Shown one piece after another: positions 11,913 to 20,591 of a stretch of DNA of 64,000 bases (positions are counted from its first letter, which is position 1; every line of letters begins with the position of its first letter). A model generated the notes under the pieces. That model ran no database searches and was not told where the DNA came from. It saw only the letters and a program-made list of their open reading frames with translations. This DNA is from Amorphoplanes friuliensis DSM 7358 (GTDB taxonomy: Bacteria > Actinomycetota > Actinomycetes > Mycobacteriales > Micromonosporaceae). The stretch lies in NCBI RefSeq assembly GCF_000494755.1, contig NC_022657.1, positions 7,284,001 through 7,348,000 on the forward strand, written 5' to 3'. The translations under genes and the position numbers were made by a program.

Positions 11913-14798
11913 TCAGCGAATCGTGACGCGTGCACTCTTCGACGTGTTGGTCAGCAGACCGACGTCGCCGTCACCGTAAACGGTGACCTTGTAGAGGTAC
12001 GACGCACCCGACTTGAGGCCCGTCAGGGTCCTGCTGAGCTTGCCGGTGCTGTCGAGCGAACCGGTCGCCACCGTGCTCCAGGTGCCGTTGCTGTTGGCGC
12101 GCAGGAAGCGGACCGACAGGCCGGCGACACGCGGGTCACCGAAGACGCTCAGCGTCGCCTGGCCCCGGCTGGACGACCGGAGGAACAGGTCCGGGTCCTG
12201 CTTGAGGAAGACGGTCACCGGGTCCGACGTCAGGTCACCGTCGTTGATGCTGGCGGCGAACTTGTACCCGGTCTTGGTGAACTTCCCGACGAAGGAGAAG
12301 TTACCGGACGAGTCAGCGGTGACCTCGCTGCCGTACTCCACCAGTCCGGCGTCACTGTCGAGCGGCTGCGCCCACGGCTGCACCTTGGCACCCGGGGTGG
12401 TCTTGCCGCTCAGCGTGATGTTGCCGACGCCGAGACGGAAGTCCGAGGACGAGTCCAGCGTGATGCTGTCCTCACCCGGCTCCTCCGGGTCGGGGTCCGG
12501 CGTGGTGGTGCCGTTGGCAGCGATGGTGATAGCGCCGTCCTTGACGCTACCCGTATTGCTCAGGCCGAAGCCAGAGACCAGAATCGTTTCGGCGGGCTCG
12601 GCCACCGAGTCCTTGGTCAGCTTGACATCGGCGATCTTGATCTGGGCACCGACCGGTGTCCCGACTGGAATCTTCACCAGCTGAGCACCTGGGTTGGTGA
12701 AGTCGTCCGCCGAGGCAGCCTTGGTGCCACCAACTGACTTGCCTTCGAAGCTGACGTTCAGGCTAACCTCAGCCTGCGACTGCCCGATCACAATTCCCTT
12801 GACTGTTACGGTGTCATCCTCATTGCCGCTCACAGGTACGACGTTGAGCACCGGCGCGGTGTCATCGTTGGTGAGGGTCAGCGTGCCGGTGGCGGATGCT
12901 CCGGTGACGGCTCCCGTGGTAGCAACGTCAGCAGGGGTGAACTTAAGGGACGCTGCCTCATCGGGCTCGAAGATCCCGTCACCGTTCACCAGCGCGAAAG
13001 CATAACCGGCCGGCTGACCCGCTGGGACGGTGACAGTTCCCACCGGCACCGAGTAGTCGTCAGTGCCGAAGACCGTCAGCGGGTCACCAACCGGCGCGCT
13101 CTTCGCGGTGTCGTCGACCTTAGTCACGTTGAAGGTGAGCGCGGTGCTGGTCGGATTCGACAATTTCAGCGTGTAGAGGGCGACCGAGGCCGTGTTGCCC
13201 TCAGCCATCGACACGTTGTTCACCGAATACGTCGGCTTATCGTCGTCATCGGTGATGAGGATTGTGTTGGCCTTGAGATCCCCGGAGACGTTGGACAGCG
13301 TACTGGCAACGTCCTTATTACTCAGGGTGAGAGTGAAGTTCTCGTCGGGCTCGTCCGTAAGGTCACCCAGAATATCGACGGAGAAAGTCTTCTCCAGGTC
13401 CCCCGGCGCGAACGTGAGGTCGCCGCTGGCTGACTTGTAGTCAGCGTTCGCAGTGGCAGTCTGCCCAAGCCCCGTACCCGCGATCCAGTGAACGACCTGG
13501 GTCTTGCCGGAGGCCTTAGAAAGCTTCACGGTAAAGGTCTGCGACGCGGTGGCGTTGCCTTCCTTAACCGTGGTCGGCGTGAGAGTCACGGTCGGCGAAG
13601 TGGTCGTGTTCGGGTCCGCGATCTTGCCGATAGAGGTAGCCGGCATGCCGAGAGTCGCATTTGTAGGCGCCGACAGCGTCGCCTGGAAGTCCTCGGGAGT
13701 GATCTCGTCCAGGTCATCCGTCGTCGTCTTGACTACGGCGTCCTTGAGGGTGTCACCAGGTGCGAAGGTGACGACGCCGGCGCTCACGGCGGTGTAGTCC
13801 TTGCCCGCAGACGCCAGACCCTCGCCGTTTGGCTGCGCACCTGCGGTGAGATCGCTGGTGTCGTACTTCACCGTAACCGTCTTCTCAGACGGAGCAGTTA
13901 GCGACACAGGGAACTTCAGGTCCTTGCCTTCTTCGATCGACGCCGTCGCGCTGTTGAACTTGACGGCGGGCGCCGCATCTTCATCGGCAATAGTGATGGT
14001 GATGGGGCTCGCAGTGCCCGTCACACCAGTTCCCGCAGAGGCCTTGATGGTGAAGGTCTGGTCGTCCTCATCCGTCGTGTCATTCAGGATCGGGACAGTG
14101 AACTGCTTCGTGGTCTCGCTGGGCGCGAAGGTGACCGGCGTGGAGTAGGTGGTGTAGTCGCTGCCGGCCTTAGCGCCGTTTGCGCCGGAGCCGTCTTCGG
14201 TCGTGATCGGAATCGACACCGGCGCGGCTGATGCCGCGTCCAGCTTTACCGTCACGGTCACTGCCGTGTCAGTGCCCTCCGTGACCGTCGTCTTGTTAGC
14301 GGTCATCGTGTAGGTGGGAGCGATATCTTCGTCGTTGATGGTGGCAGTCGCGGTCGCAACGGCAACGTTCCCGTTGTTGACCACGATGTCGAACGACTCA
14401 TCGCCCTCGTAAACAGTGTCCGCGAGAGTCGTGACTGAGAAGTTCGCCTTGCCATTGGTGAAGGTGACGGTTGCGCCCGTCACCGGGGTGAAGTCGTAGC
14501 CAGCCTTCGCAGTGCCCTCGGCGGTGCTCCAGGTGTACGTGGTCGGAGCCGTGCCCAACGGGTCGCTGTCGGCCCACGTCAGTTCGGCCGTCACCGGCTG
14601 CGCTTCCGTAGCATTCGGTGTCGAGTCGGTCCAGGTATAGGTCACCGCGGCCATCGCAGGCGACGCGATCAGGACGGCCGGCACGAGTCCGACGACGCCG
14701 GCGACTGCGGCCGAGAGGATCGTCTTGGCCGACTTCGGGCCACGCAGCATGAACGGAACCGAGCCGCTCTTGGCCGCATGGGCTGGTGAATAGCGCAT
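11913..14798 (-). CDS. Secreted Calx-beta repeat protein
   Basis: 961 residues. I use the ATG at 14798 because AAGGAG lies 10 bases upstream and a signal peptide follows (MRYSPAHAAKSG..., hydrophobic to PAMAAVTY near residue 50). An in-frame start 150 bases further up would read through the riboswitch. At least five Calx-beta-type repeats of 100-120 residues follow, each marked by an acidic EG motif (VTEGTDTAV, EEGKDLKF, VKEGNATAS, MAEGNTASV) and 'FAPGD' or 'FAPSE'. Such domains bind calcium in adhesins. The last 200 residues look like immunoglobulin or fibronectin-type beta domains. No LPXTG motif or membrane anchor is visible, so it is probably released or held non-covalently. A c-di-GMP riboswitch precedes it, fitting adhesion or a lifestyle switch. 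Confidence 0.85.
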   Translation of the reverse strand: MRYSPAHAAKSGSVPFMLRGPKSAKTILSAAVAGVVGLVPAVLIASPAMAAVTYTWTDSTPNATEAQPVTAELTWADSDPLGTAPTTYTWSTAEGTAKAGYDFTPVTGATVTFTNGKANFSVTTLADTVYEGDESFDIVVNNGNVAVATATATINDEDIAPTYTMTANKTTVTEGTDTAVTVTVKLDAASAAPVSIPITTEDGSGANGAKAGSDYTTYSTPVTFAPSETTKQFTVPILNDTTDEDDQTFTIKASAGTGVTGTASPITITIADEDAAPAVKFNSATASIEEGKDLKFPVSLTAPSEKTVTVKYDTSDLTAGAQPNGEGLASAGKDYTAVSAGVVTFAPGDTLKDAVVKTTTDDLDEITPEDFQATLSAPTNATLGMPATSIGKIADPNTTTSPTVTLTPTTVKEGNATASQTFTVKLSKASGKTQVVHWIAGTGLGQTATANADYKSASGDLTFAPGDLEKTFSVDILGDLTDEPDENFTLTLSNKDVASTLSNVSGDLKANTILITDDDDKPTYSVNNVSMAEGNTASVALYTLKLSNPTSTALTFNVTKVDDTAKSAPVGDPLTVFGTDDYSVPVGTVTVPAGQPAGYAFALVNGDGIFEPDEAASLKFTPADVATTGAVTGASATGTLTLTNDDTAPVLNVVPVSGNEDDTVTVKGIVIGQSQAEVSLNVSFEGKSVGGTKAASADDFTNPGAQLVKIPVGTPVGAQIKIADVKLTKDSVAEPAETILVSGFGLSNTGSVKDGAITIAANGTTTPDPDPEEPGEDSITLDSSSDFRLGVGNITLSGKTTPGAKVQPWAQPLDSDAGLVEYGSEVTADSSGNFSFVGKFTKTGYKFAASINDGDLTSDPVTVFLKQDPDLFLRSSSRGQATLSVFGDPRVAGLSVRFLRANSNGTWSTVATGSLDSTGKLSRTLTGLKSGASYLYKVTVYGDGDVGLLTNTSKSARVTIR

Positions 14799-14811
14799 GT
14801 GTTTCTGTCTC

Positions 14812-14900
14812 CTTCGGCGGCTGGGCCGCCTCCCGCTCGGGAGGTCCCTGGCTTTGCGTCCCCGCCTCTCGACGGGTTTGCCTTTCTCGGTGCCGCACGC
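14812..14900 (-). promoter_or_regulatory. Cyclic-di-GMP-I (GEMM) type riboswitch
   Basis: On the minus strand the leader has the GEMM core in order: AAAGGCAAACC, a stem CCCGTC closed by a GAGA tetraloop with GGCGGG, then GACGCAAAGCCAGGG, then a second hairpin CCTCCCGAGCGGGAGG. The closing stem P1 can form between GCGGC at 14892-14896 and GCCGC at 14817-14821. The same 3' strand can instead pair with GGCGGC at 14825-14830, giving a hairpin directly before the AAGGAG at 14809-14814. This suggests control of translation of the Calx-beta gene by c-di-GMP. Identity rests on motif recall; no covariance model was run. Confidence 0.85.
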
Positions 14901-15178
14901 GACGGCTGGTGGTGCGCCGGTCTTGTGCGGACCGGGTGGCGCGGGCACCTAGCGCGGGGACAAAGCTCGCACTTGGGAGTTGCGCCGTCCGTACTGTAAC
15001 CAGCGAATTGAGTGGGTGTGAGGGAATTGGACTTTTAGGTCGGATAGCCCCGTCAGCACGGTCTTGTACTGATTTCTTCTCTACTTGATCATGCGCTCGC
15101 AGGGCTCTCACCTGCAGAAATGCATCCCAGCGAGTGATCTTGTGATCAATCTCGGCGGCGACGGGTGTCCATGGGTAA

Positions 15179-15226
15179 CTCCCGCGGATGGCCGGTTATC
15201 ACCACGGGAATCCGCGGGAGGTGATC
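15179..15226. terminator. Nested inverted repeats in the 466-base gap 14799-15264
   Basis: CTCCCGCGGAT at 15179-15189 and its perfect complement at 15210-15220 form an 11-base stem with a 20-base loop, 45 bases past the stop of the gene ending at 15265. A second pairing, ATCACC near 15200 with GGTGAT near 15220-15225, overlaps it and excludes it. It could be a terminator or an attenuator. The rest of the gap holds the riboswitch and presumably the Calx-beta promoter; I see no gene there. Confidence 0.5.
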
Positions 15227-15264
15227 GGCGGCGGCGCTGTGAGAGCGGCCGGCCTCCGCGTCGG

Positions 15265-16479
15265 TCATACGGCTTTCCGGCGGCCTTTCGGCAGGCGTAA
15301 AGAAGTGACGTTCCGGTCCGGCGGCTCATTTGAGCGAGGGCGGAGGGTTTGCAGCCAGGCCAGGAGAGTCACGAGCGCCAGCAGCGCCAGGAAGGGCACC
15401 CGCCACCACCACGTCAGCGCCCGCGGCAACGGCGCCGGCGGGCCGGCGACCCAGGGGCGGGCGGTCTTCGACCACACCACGAAGGCGTCACCGATCGGGA
15501 GGACACCGCCGGCATACCGTTTCGTCCAGGGCGTTTCCACCGGTACGCCCACCAGCTCCCCGTAATTGGCCAGGGACCGTGCCAGCTGGCTGTCCCCCTG
15601 CACCGCCGCCGCGCCCATCGTCACGGCGGTGGCCGACAGGCTGATGCCCAGGGGCAGCGGGCCGGAGTCGACGTCGGCCGGGCCGTCGGTGCCCAGCGGG
15701 TACTCGCGGACCGCCGGGCCCAGCCGCAACGGCTGCACCACGAACTGCGAGCGGAAAAGCTCGTACTGGGAGCGTGCGAACGCCGGGTCGATGTCGACCA
15801 GGAACCGCTGGATGATGCTCTGCGACGTGCCGCGGGCGACCGACGTGGGTGCGCCTGTCCGCACGTCGACGGTGTGGGGCAGCAGGCCCGTGACGGGGTC
15901 GAGGCGGTCGCGGACACCGGCGAGCCAGCGTGCTCTCGTCGGGGCGTACCGGGGCGGGAGGATCTTGTCGTGCAGGGAGAGGGACGCGATCGCGACGGTG
16001 GAGTCGACGGGCCAGGCCTGGCCCGGGTAGGCGGCGAGGTAGGGCGTCGGCGAGGCGTCGAAGGCCGCAGCCAGCGCCGCCGACGCGGTCTCGAAGTCGC
16101 GCTGCAGCGCCGGGTCGGGGCGCAGGGACAGCACAGCGCCGCGGAGCCAGTTGGTCCAGCCCTGGTAGAAGACGCCGTACGCCGGGGTGAGGCTCGCGCT
16201 GAACGGCTCGCGGCCGGCCGGCGTCTCCAGCCGGGAGAGCGCCCAGCGGGCTTCGTCGGCGTCACCGAGTTCGGCGCGGGCGAGGCCGTAGAGGGCGTAC
16301 AGGAAAAAATAGCCTTCGGGGAAGAGCTTCTGGGCTTCCGCGGCGGCACCGTCGTCGAGTTCGGCGCGCAGGAACGCCAGCTGCGGGCGTACGCCGGACC
16401 GGTCCTGGGGTGTGGCCAGGCGACCGGCCGCCACCAGGGCGATCAGGGTGACCACCACGGCAGTGACCTTGCGGAGCAT
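15265..16479 (-). CDS. Membrane-anchored protein of unknown function
   Basis: 404 residues. One hydrophobic N-terminal segment (residues 5-22) and one near the C-terminus ('FLALLALVTLLAWLQ', about 360-378) flank a roughly 330-residue domain, probably outside the cytoplasm. That domain is rich in aromatic residues and helices (GYFFLYALYGLARAELGD, YQGWTNWLRG, AAYPGQAWPVDS, ARGTSQSIIQRFLVD). The pattern loosely recalls alpha/alpha-toroid enzymes such as linalool dehydratase-like proteins, but I cannot support a function. The gene is divergent from the TfoX-domain gene with a 42-base gap. Confidence 0.75.
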   Translation of the reverse strand: MLRKVTAVVVTLIALVAAGRLATPQDRSGVRPQLAFLRAELDDGAAAEAQKLFPEGYFFLYALYGLARAELGDADEARWALSRLETPAGREPFSASLTPAYGVFYQGWTNWLRGAVLSLRPDPALQRDFETASAALAAAFDASPTPYLAAYPGQAWPVDSTVAIASLSLHDKILPPRYAPTRARWLAGVRDRLDPVTGLLPHTVDVRTGAPTSVARGTSQSIIQRFLVDIDPAFARSQYELFRSQFVVQPLRLGPAVREYPLGTDGPADVDSGPLPLGISLSATAVTMGAAAVQGDSQLARSLANYGELVGVPVETPWTKRYAGGVLPIGDAFVVWSKTARPWVAGPPAPLPRALTWWWRVPFLALLALVTLLAWLQTLRPRSNEPPDRNVTSLRLPKGRRKAV

Positions 16480-16521
16480 GGCGTCAGCCTAGGAACGCCG
16501 CGCCAGCGGTACGGTCGGCCG

Positions 16522-16848
16522 ATGGCGTATGACGAGGCCCTGGCCGAGCGGGTGCGGGAGCGGCTCGGTGTGCTGCCCGGGGTGAGCGACAAGCGGATGT
16601 TCGGCGGGCTGGCCTTCCTCACCGAGGGCAACCTGACCGTGTGTGTCACCGGCGATGACCTGATGGTCCGGGTCGGCAAGGACACCTACGACCAGGCGCT
16701 GACACTGCCGGGTGTCCGCCCGGTCGACATGTCCGGCCGCCCGATGCGCGGCTGGGTGGTGGTCGACGGCGCCGAGCTCGACGACGAGGTCCTGGACGGG
16801 TGGCTGGACCGCGCGTCGGTGTTCGTTCGGGCGCTTCCGCCCAAGTAG
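16522..16848 (+). CDS. TfoX N-terminal domain protein
   Basis: 108 residues. The sequence 'KRMFGGLAFLTEGNLTVCVT' and the following 'DLMVRVGKDTYDQALTLPGV' match the TfoX/Sxy N-terminal domain, and MRGWVVVD with a short helical end completes it. In gamma-proteobacteria TfoX regulates competence; stand-alone actinomycete versions have no established role. The last base of its stop codon is the first base of the PHO box of the next gene. Confidence 0.85.
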   Translation: MAYDEALAERVRERLGVLPGVSDKRMFGGLAFLTEGNLTVCVTGDDLMVRVGKDTYDQALTLPGVRPVDMSGRPMRGWVVVDGAELDDEVLDGWLDRASVFVRALPPK

Positions 16849-16869
16849 TTCACCCTTGGTTCATTTCCG
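16848..16869 (+). promoter_or_regulatory. PHO box (PhoP binding site)
   Basis: Two 11-base direct repeats, GTTCACCCTTG and GTTCATTTCCG, lie 80 bases before the alkaline phosphatase start. Streptomyces PhoP boxes are tandem 11-base units beginning GTTCA followed by pyrimidines, so this matches in motif and spacing. Phosphate-starvation control is inferred. Confidence 0.75.
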
Positions 16870-16949
16870 AGGTCGCGGACCGGCGGATTTAACCGCCCCT
16901 TCGCCTGCCGTCCAGGGCGGCGTTGTTTGCGACTGATGCTGTATGGCGC

Positions 16950-18311
16950 ATGAATGTACTTCGTCAACTGCGCGGCCGCCGGGCCGCCGTGGTGCTGGCC
17001 GCAGCCGCGATCGTGGCCGTGCCGGCCGTCGCGCTCGCCGGTGACTCGCACCCGGACCGGACGCAGGCCGCCAAGCACGCCATCCAGGGTGGCAAGGCCC
17101 GCAACGTCATCCTGCTGATCGGTGACGGCATGGGCGACAGTGAGATCACCATCACCCGCAACTACCAGGTCGGCGCGGCCGGCCGGCTCGCCATGGACAA
17201 GCTTCCGCTGACCGGCGCCTACACCACGTACGCCGTGCAGAAGGAAAACCCGAGCCTGCCGGAGTACGTGACGGACTCGGCCGCGTCGGGCACCGGCTGG
17301 GCGACCGGCCACAAGACCTACAACGGGGCCATCTCGGTGACGCCGGACGGCAAGCCGAAGCCGACCATCCTCGAACTGGCCAAGCAGGCCGGCTTCCGGA
17401 CCGGTGACGTCACCACGGCCGAGCTGCAGGACGCCACCCCGGCCGTGCTCGGCTCGCACGTCGTCAACCGCGACTGCAAGGGCCCGGACGCGATGGCGAC
17501 CTGCGCCGTCAACGACAAGGTCAACGGTGGCGCAGGCTCGATCGCCGAGCAGCTCGTGCAGACCAAGCCCGACGTGCTTCTCGGTGGTGGCAAGCAGTTC
17601 TTCGACCAGACCGTCAAGGCCGGCCGCTACCAGGGTCTGACCGTCGCTCAGCAGGCGCAGGTCAACGGCTACCAGATCGTCACCGACGCGACCGGTCTCG
17701 CCGCTGCCAAGCCGGGCAAGCCGATCCTGGGCGCGTTCGCCAAGAACAACATGGACCTCGAGTGGGTCGGCCCGGCCCCGACCCGCACCGGTACGGCGCC
17801 GGCGAAGTGCGCGGTCAACACCGCGCGTACGGCGACACAGCCGCACCTGGTCGACATGACCGGCAAGGCGATCGACGTGCTCGACAAGCAGACCCGGAAC
17901 AGCCGCAAGGGCTTCTTCCTGCAGATCGAGGGCGCCTCGATCGACAAGCAGGACCACGCCGCCAACCCGTGCGGTCAGATCGGTGAGACGGTCGCCTTCG
18001 ACGCGGCGATCAAGAAGGTGCTCGACTACCAGAAGTCCCACCCGGACACCCTGGTGGTCGTCACGGCCGACCACGGCCACACCAGCCAGATCGTCGAGGC
18101 GCCGACCATGGGTTACACGGCGACGCTGACCACGCACGACGGCGCGAACATGACGATCAGCTACGCCACGTCGGAGATCACCGGCTCGCAGCAGCACACC
18201 GGCACCGAGGTGCGGATCGCGGCCGGTGGGCCGCAGGCGGCCAACGTGCTCGGCGTGACCAACCAGACCGATCTGTTCTTCACGATGAAGCGGGCGCTCG
18301 GCGTCCGGTAG
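16950..18311 (+). CDS. phoA: Secreted alkaline phosphatase, PhoA family
   Basis: 453 residues, hydrolysing phosphomonoesters outside the cell. The ATG at 16950 (MNVLRQLRGRR) gives a good signal peptide ending near ALAGDS; an upstream in-frame ATG at 16923 would add nine residues with no better ribosome site. Metal and catalytic motifs are in place: IGDGMGDSE (about 56-64), TDSAASGTGWATG with the nucleophile Ser (about 110), GHKTYNG, 'LQIEGASIDKQDHAANP', TADHGHTSQI (about 372) and a distal QQHTGTEV His. Length fits the family. A PHO box upstream implies PhoRP control, and a strong hairpin follows the stop. Confidence 0.93.
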   Translation: MNVLRQLRGRRAAVVLAAAAIVAVPAVALAGDSHPDRTQAAKHAIQGGKARNVILLIGDGMGDSEITITRNYQVGAAGRLAMDKLPLTGAYTTYAVQKENPSLPEYVTDSAASGTGWATGHKTYNGAISVTPDGKPKPTILELAKQAGFRTGDVTTAELQDATPAVLGSHVVNRDCKGPDAMATCAVNDKVNGGAGSIAEQLVQTKPDVLLGGGKQFFDQTVKAGRYQGLTVAQQAQVNGYQIVTDATGLAAAKPGKPILGAFAKNNMDLEWVGPAPTRTGTAPAKCAVNTARTATQPHLVDMTGKAIDVLDKQTRNSRKGFFLQIEGASIDKQDHAANPCGQIGETVAFDAAIKKVLDYQKSHPDTLVVVTADHGHTSQIVEAPTMGYTATLTTHDGANMTISYATSEITGSQQHTGTEVRIAAGGPQAANVLGVTNQTDLFFTMKRALGVR

Positions 18312-18322
18312 TTCAGCGCGAG

Positions 18323-18350
18323 AAGGGGCTGCCCACGCGGGCAGCCCCTT
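18323..18350. terminator. Bidirectional hairpin terminator
   Basis: AAGGGGCTGCCC, loop ACGC, then the perfect complement, followed by TT. It separates the alkaline phosphatase from the convergent sugar-phosphate transferase, so it can serve both strands. Confidence 0.9.
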
Positions 18351-18351
18351 T

Positions 18352-19875
18352 TCAGTACGCTCCGGATCCCCGCAGGACCACCATGGCGGTCCGCATCAGG
18401 ATCACCAGGTCGACGGTGAGCGACCAGTTTTCCACGTAGCGCAGGTCGAGCCGGATCGAGTCCTCCCAGGAGAGGTCCGACCGCCCGCTGACCTGCCACA
18501 GCCCGGTCATGCCCGGCTTGACCACCAGGCGCCGGCGCATGTCCTGCGGATATTGCTCGACCTCGGCGGGCAGCGGCGGACGCGGCCCGACCAGCGACAT
18601 CTCCCCCAGCAGGACGTTGAACAGCTGCGGCAGCTCGTCGAGCGAGTAGCGGCGCAGGATGCGCCCGGAGCGGGTCACCCGCGGATCGTCGCGGATCTTG
18701 AACAGCACGTCGGAGAACTCGTTCTCCGCGCGCATCGCCTGCAGGCGCGCCTCGGCGTCGGTGTGCATCGTCCGGAACTTGTACATCCCGAAGGACTGAC
18801 CACCACGGCCGACGCGGACCTGCCGGAAGAACACGGGACCGCCCGTGTCCAGCCGGATGAGCAGGGCGACCAGCGCGAACAGCGGCGCGAACACCACCAG
18901 CAGCAGCGCCGCGACCGACACGTCGAACACCGACTTGATGAGCCGGCGCCCACCGGAGAGCCGCGGGTGCTCGACGTGCATCATCGGCAGCCCGTCGACC
19001 GGACGGACCGTGATGCGGTCGCCGGCGGTGTCGACCAGGGCCGACGACACGATCAGGTCGATGTCGTCACGTTCCAGGTCCCACGCGAGGCGGCGCAGCA
19101 TCGGGCCGTCCAGCTCGGGACAGGACAGCACCACCACCGTGTCGGCGCCCGCCGCCGCGGCGGAGTTGGCCGCCGCTGCCAGCGATCCGAAGACCGGGAC
19201 GTCCACCACCCGCGCCGCGTCACCGAGCTGGTCGGCGGGCAGGCAGGCGCCGACGACCTGGAGGCCGTGATGCGATCGGCGGTGCAGCTGACTCGTCACC
19301 TGCGAGACGGCGATGGCGTGACCCAGCACCAGCACGCGGTGCATGCAGTCGCCGCGTCTGCGGGCCCTGTGCAGCACCTTGCGCAGCGCGAAGCGGCCGG
19401 CGAGTGAGAAGACGGTGGTCAGCACCAGGGCGATGACCAGATAACCCCGGGCGAGATCAGCGTTGGCCACATAGGACGCCAGAGCCAGGACGAGGGTCAG
19501 GCGTACGCCCGCCCGCAGCACCCGCTGGTATTCCTCACCGCCGACGAACAGCAGCCGCCGTTCGTACGCGTGCGACAGCGCCAGCAGCCCCACCCAGACC
19601 AGCGGGATGAGCACGGACAGCGCGAGGTACCAGTTGGCGTACGACGCGCCCCGGAAGCGCAGCGCGAACGCGGCCAGCGTGGCGATCAGCGTCGCCCCGA
19701 AGTCGATGCCCAGGAGCAGCTTGATGTATCGCGCCTCCCAGGCCCAGCGGTCGGCGTGCTCGTGATCTTGCACGCCGGCGACACCGAGATCCCTGTCGGT
19801 GAAGCCGGCAAACGATGAAGTTGTCGGAATCGGTCCGGTCGCGGCATTGTCCGCCGTTGTTTCCGTCGTTGTCAC
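18352..19875 (-). CDS. Exopolysaccharide polyprenyl glycosylphosphotransferase
   Basis: 507 residues from a GTG at 19875 with GGAGG upstream; a longer reading to 19959 has no ribosome site and no conserved sequence. Four membrane helices (about 35-150), a CoA-binding-like middle domain (155-290), another helix (KSVFDVSVAALLLVVFAPLF) and a C-terminal bacterial sugar-transferase domain with 'GPVFFRQVRVGRGG', 'MYKFRTMHTDAE', 'RRYSLDELPQLFNVL', SLVGPRPPLP and 'KPGMTGLWQVSGRSDLSW'. This family (WbaP/ExoY type) transfers the first sugar-1-phosphate to undecaprenyl phosphate at the inner face of the membrane. No other polysaccharide genes are adjacent, so it is an isolated priming enzyme in this window. 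Confidence 0.93.
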   Translation of the reverse strand: MTTTETTADNAATGPIPTTSSFAGFTDRDLGVAGVQDHEHADRWAWEARYIKLLLGIDFGATLIATLAAFALRFRGASYANWYLALSVLIPLVWVGLLALSHAYERRLLFVGGEEYQRVLRAGVRLTLVLALASYVANADLARGYLVIALVLTTVFSLAGRFALRKVLHRARRRGDCMHRVLVLGHAIAVSQVTSQLHRRSHHGLQVVGACLPADQLGDAARVVDVPVFGSLAAAANSAAAAGADTVVVLSCPELDGPMLRRLAWDLERDDIDLIVSSALVDTAGDRITVRPVDGLPMMHVEHPRLSGGRRLIKSVFDVSVAALLLVVFAPLFALVALLIRLDTGGPVFFRQVRVGRGGQSFGMYKFRTMHTDAEARLQAMRAENEFSDVLFKIRDDPRVTRSGRILRRYSLDELPQLFNVLLGEMSLVGPRPPLPAEVEQYPQDMRRRLVVKPGMTGLWQVSGRSDLSWEDSIRLDLRYVENWSLTVDLVILMRTAMVVLRGSGAY

Positions 19876-20369
19876 GACGCCCCTGCCTCCAGTGAGACCC
19901 CACGCCCACTCGGCAAATCCACCCACATCCTGACCACGTCCCACCCCGGCCCACAGCACCGGGCGTCGGGACGCCAGGCGGTGAACGCTAGACGAGGCTC
20001 AGGAAATACCGATACCTAGGTCGTTATCCTGACTGACTCAGCACTACTTTTTCGGATGCCGGATCAGACGGCATCACCATGCATTGCGGTCGAACTCGGC
20101 TCCACATCGGACAAAGTACAGCCGTTCCCGGTCCGCCGGAAGTGCGCAACCGCGAAGGAAATCGTTGTCCGATTTCCTGGCATTGGCGGCAATGATTGCC
20201 CCGATACGTCCGCCCACGGCACGGCACGTTAACACGACGGACGCACGGCGGGTACGTCCTGCGGGCACGCCTCAGGCTGCCCGAACGGCAGAACGCAATC
20301 CTCCGAAGTGGAGAAAATGGCGCCGAACATCCGGAAAAGAAAGCGGCCTGCCCCATTCCGCGGGACGGG
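19876..20369. other. 494-base intergenic region without a gene
   Basis: The promoter of the glycosylphosphotransferase must lie here, and the ferredoxin operon ends here. Visible structure is limited to two perfect inverted repeats: GATGCCG/CGGCATC at 20055-20075 (7-base loop) and GGAAATCG/CGATTTCC at 20157-20177 (5-base loop). Base composition is more AT-rich than in neighbouring genes. Open frames across it lack ribosome sites and recognisable sequence. Confidence 0.6.
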
Positions 20370-20591
20370 TCAAAGGGCAGACCGGACGAGTCGCAGCGCC
20401 AGCGCCGGGCAGCGGTCCACGGCACGCCGGGCGGGGCCGGCGAGGTGTGGCGGCACGGTGGGCTCGGACTCGCCGCTGCGCGCGACCGGGTACCCCCAGT
20501 CGTCCTCCACGAGCAGTTCCGGCAGGAGCTCGGCGCAGAGCCCGCGGCCGTCGCAGGCGGTCCAGTCGACGTGCAGGCGTTCGGTGCTCAT
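20370..20591 (-). CDS. Single-cluster ferredoxin, [3Fe-4S]-like
   Basis: 73 residues. Cys13 and Cys19 in ACDGRGLC and Cys near 61 in DRCPAL are the three ligands; the middle Cys of a CxxCxxC motif is absent, as in the [3Fe-4S] ferredoxins that serve P450s and other actinomycete oxidoreductases. It is acidic, with no signal peptide, so it is cytosolic. Its ATG overlaps the stop of the NuoF-like gene by 4 bases, making it the last gene of a coupled redox operon. It is the probable electron acceptor or donor of the NuoF-like protein. Confidence 0.88.
   Translation of the reverse strand: MSTERLHVDWTACDGRGLCAELLPELLVEDDWGYPVARSGESEPTVPPHLAGPARRAVDRCPALALRLVRSAL

Noticed and set aside
14799..14948. 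Longer N-terminus for the Calx-beta protein
   Set aside because: The extra residues would be coded by the riboswitch aptamer, and a good ribosome site and signal peptide occur at 14798.
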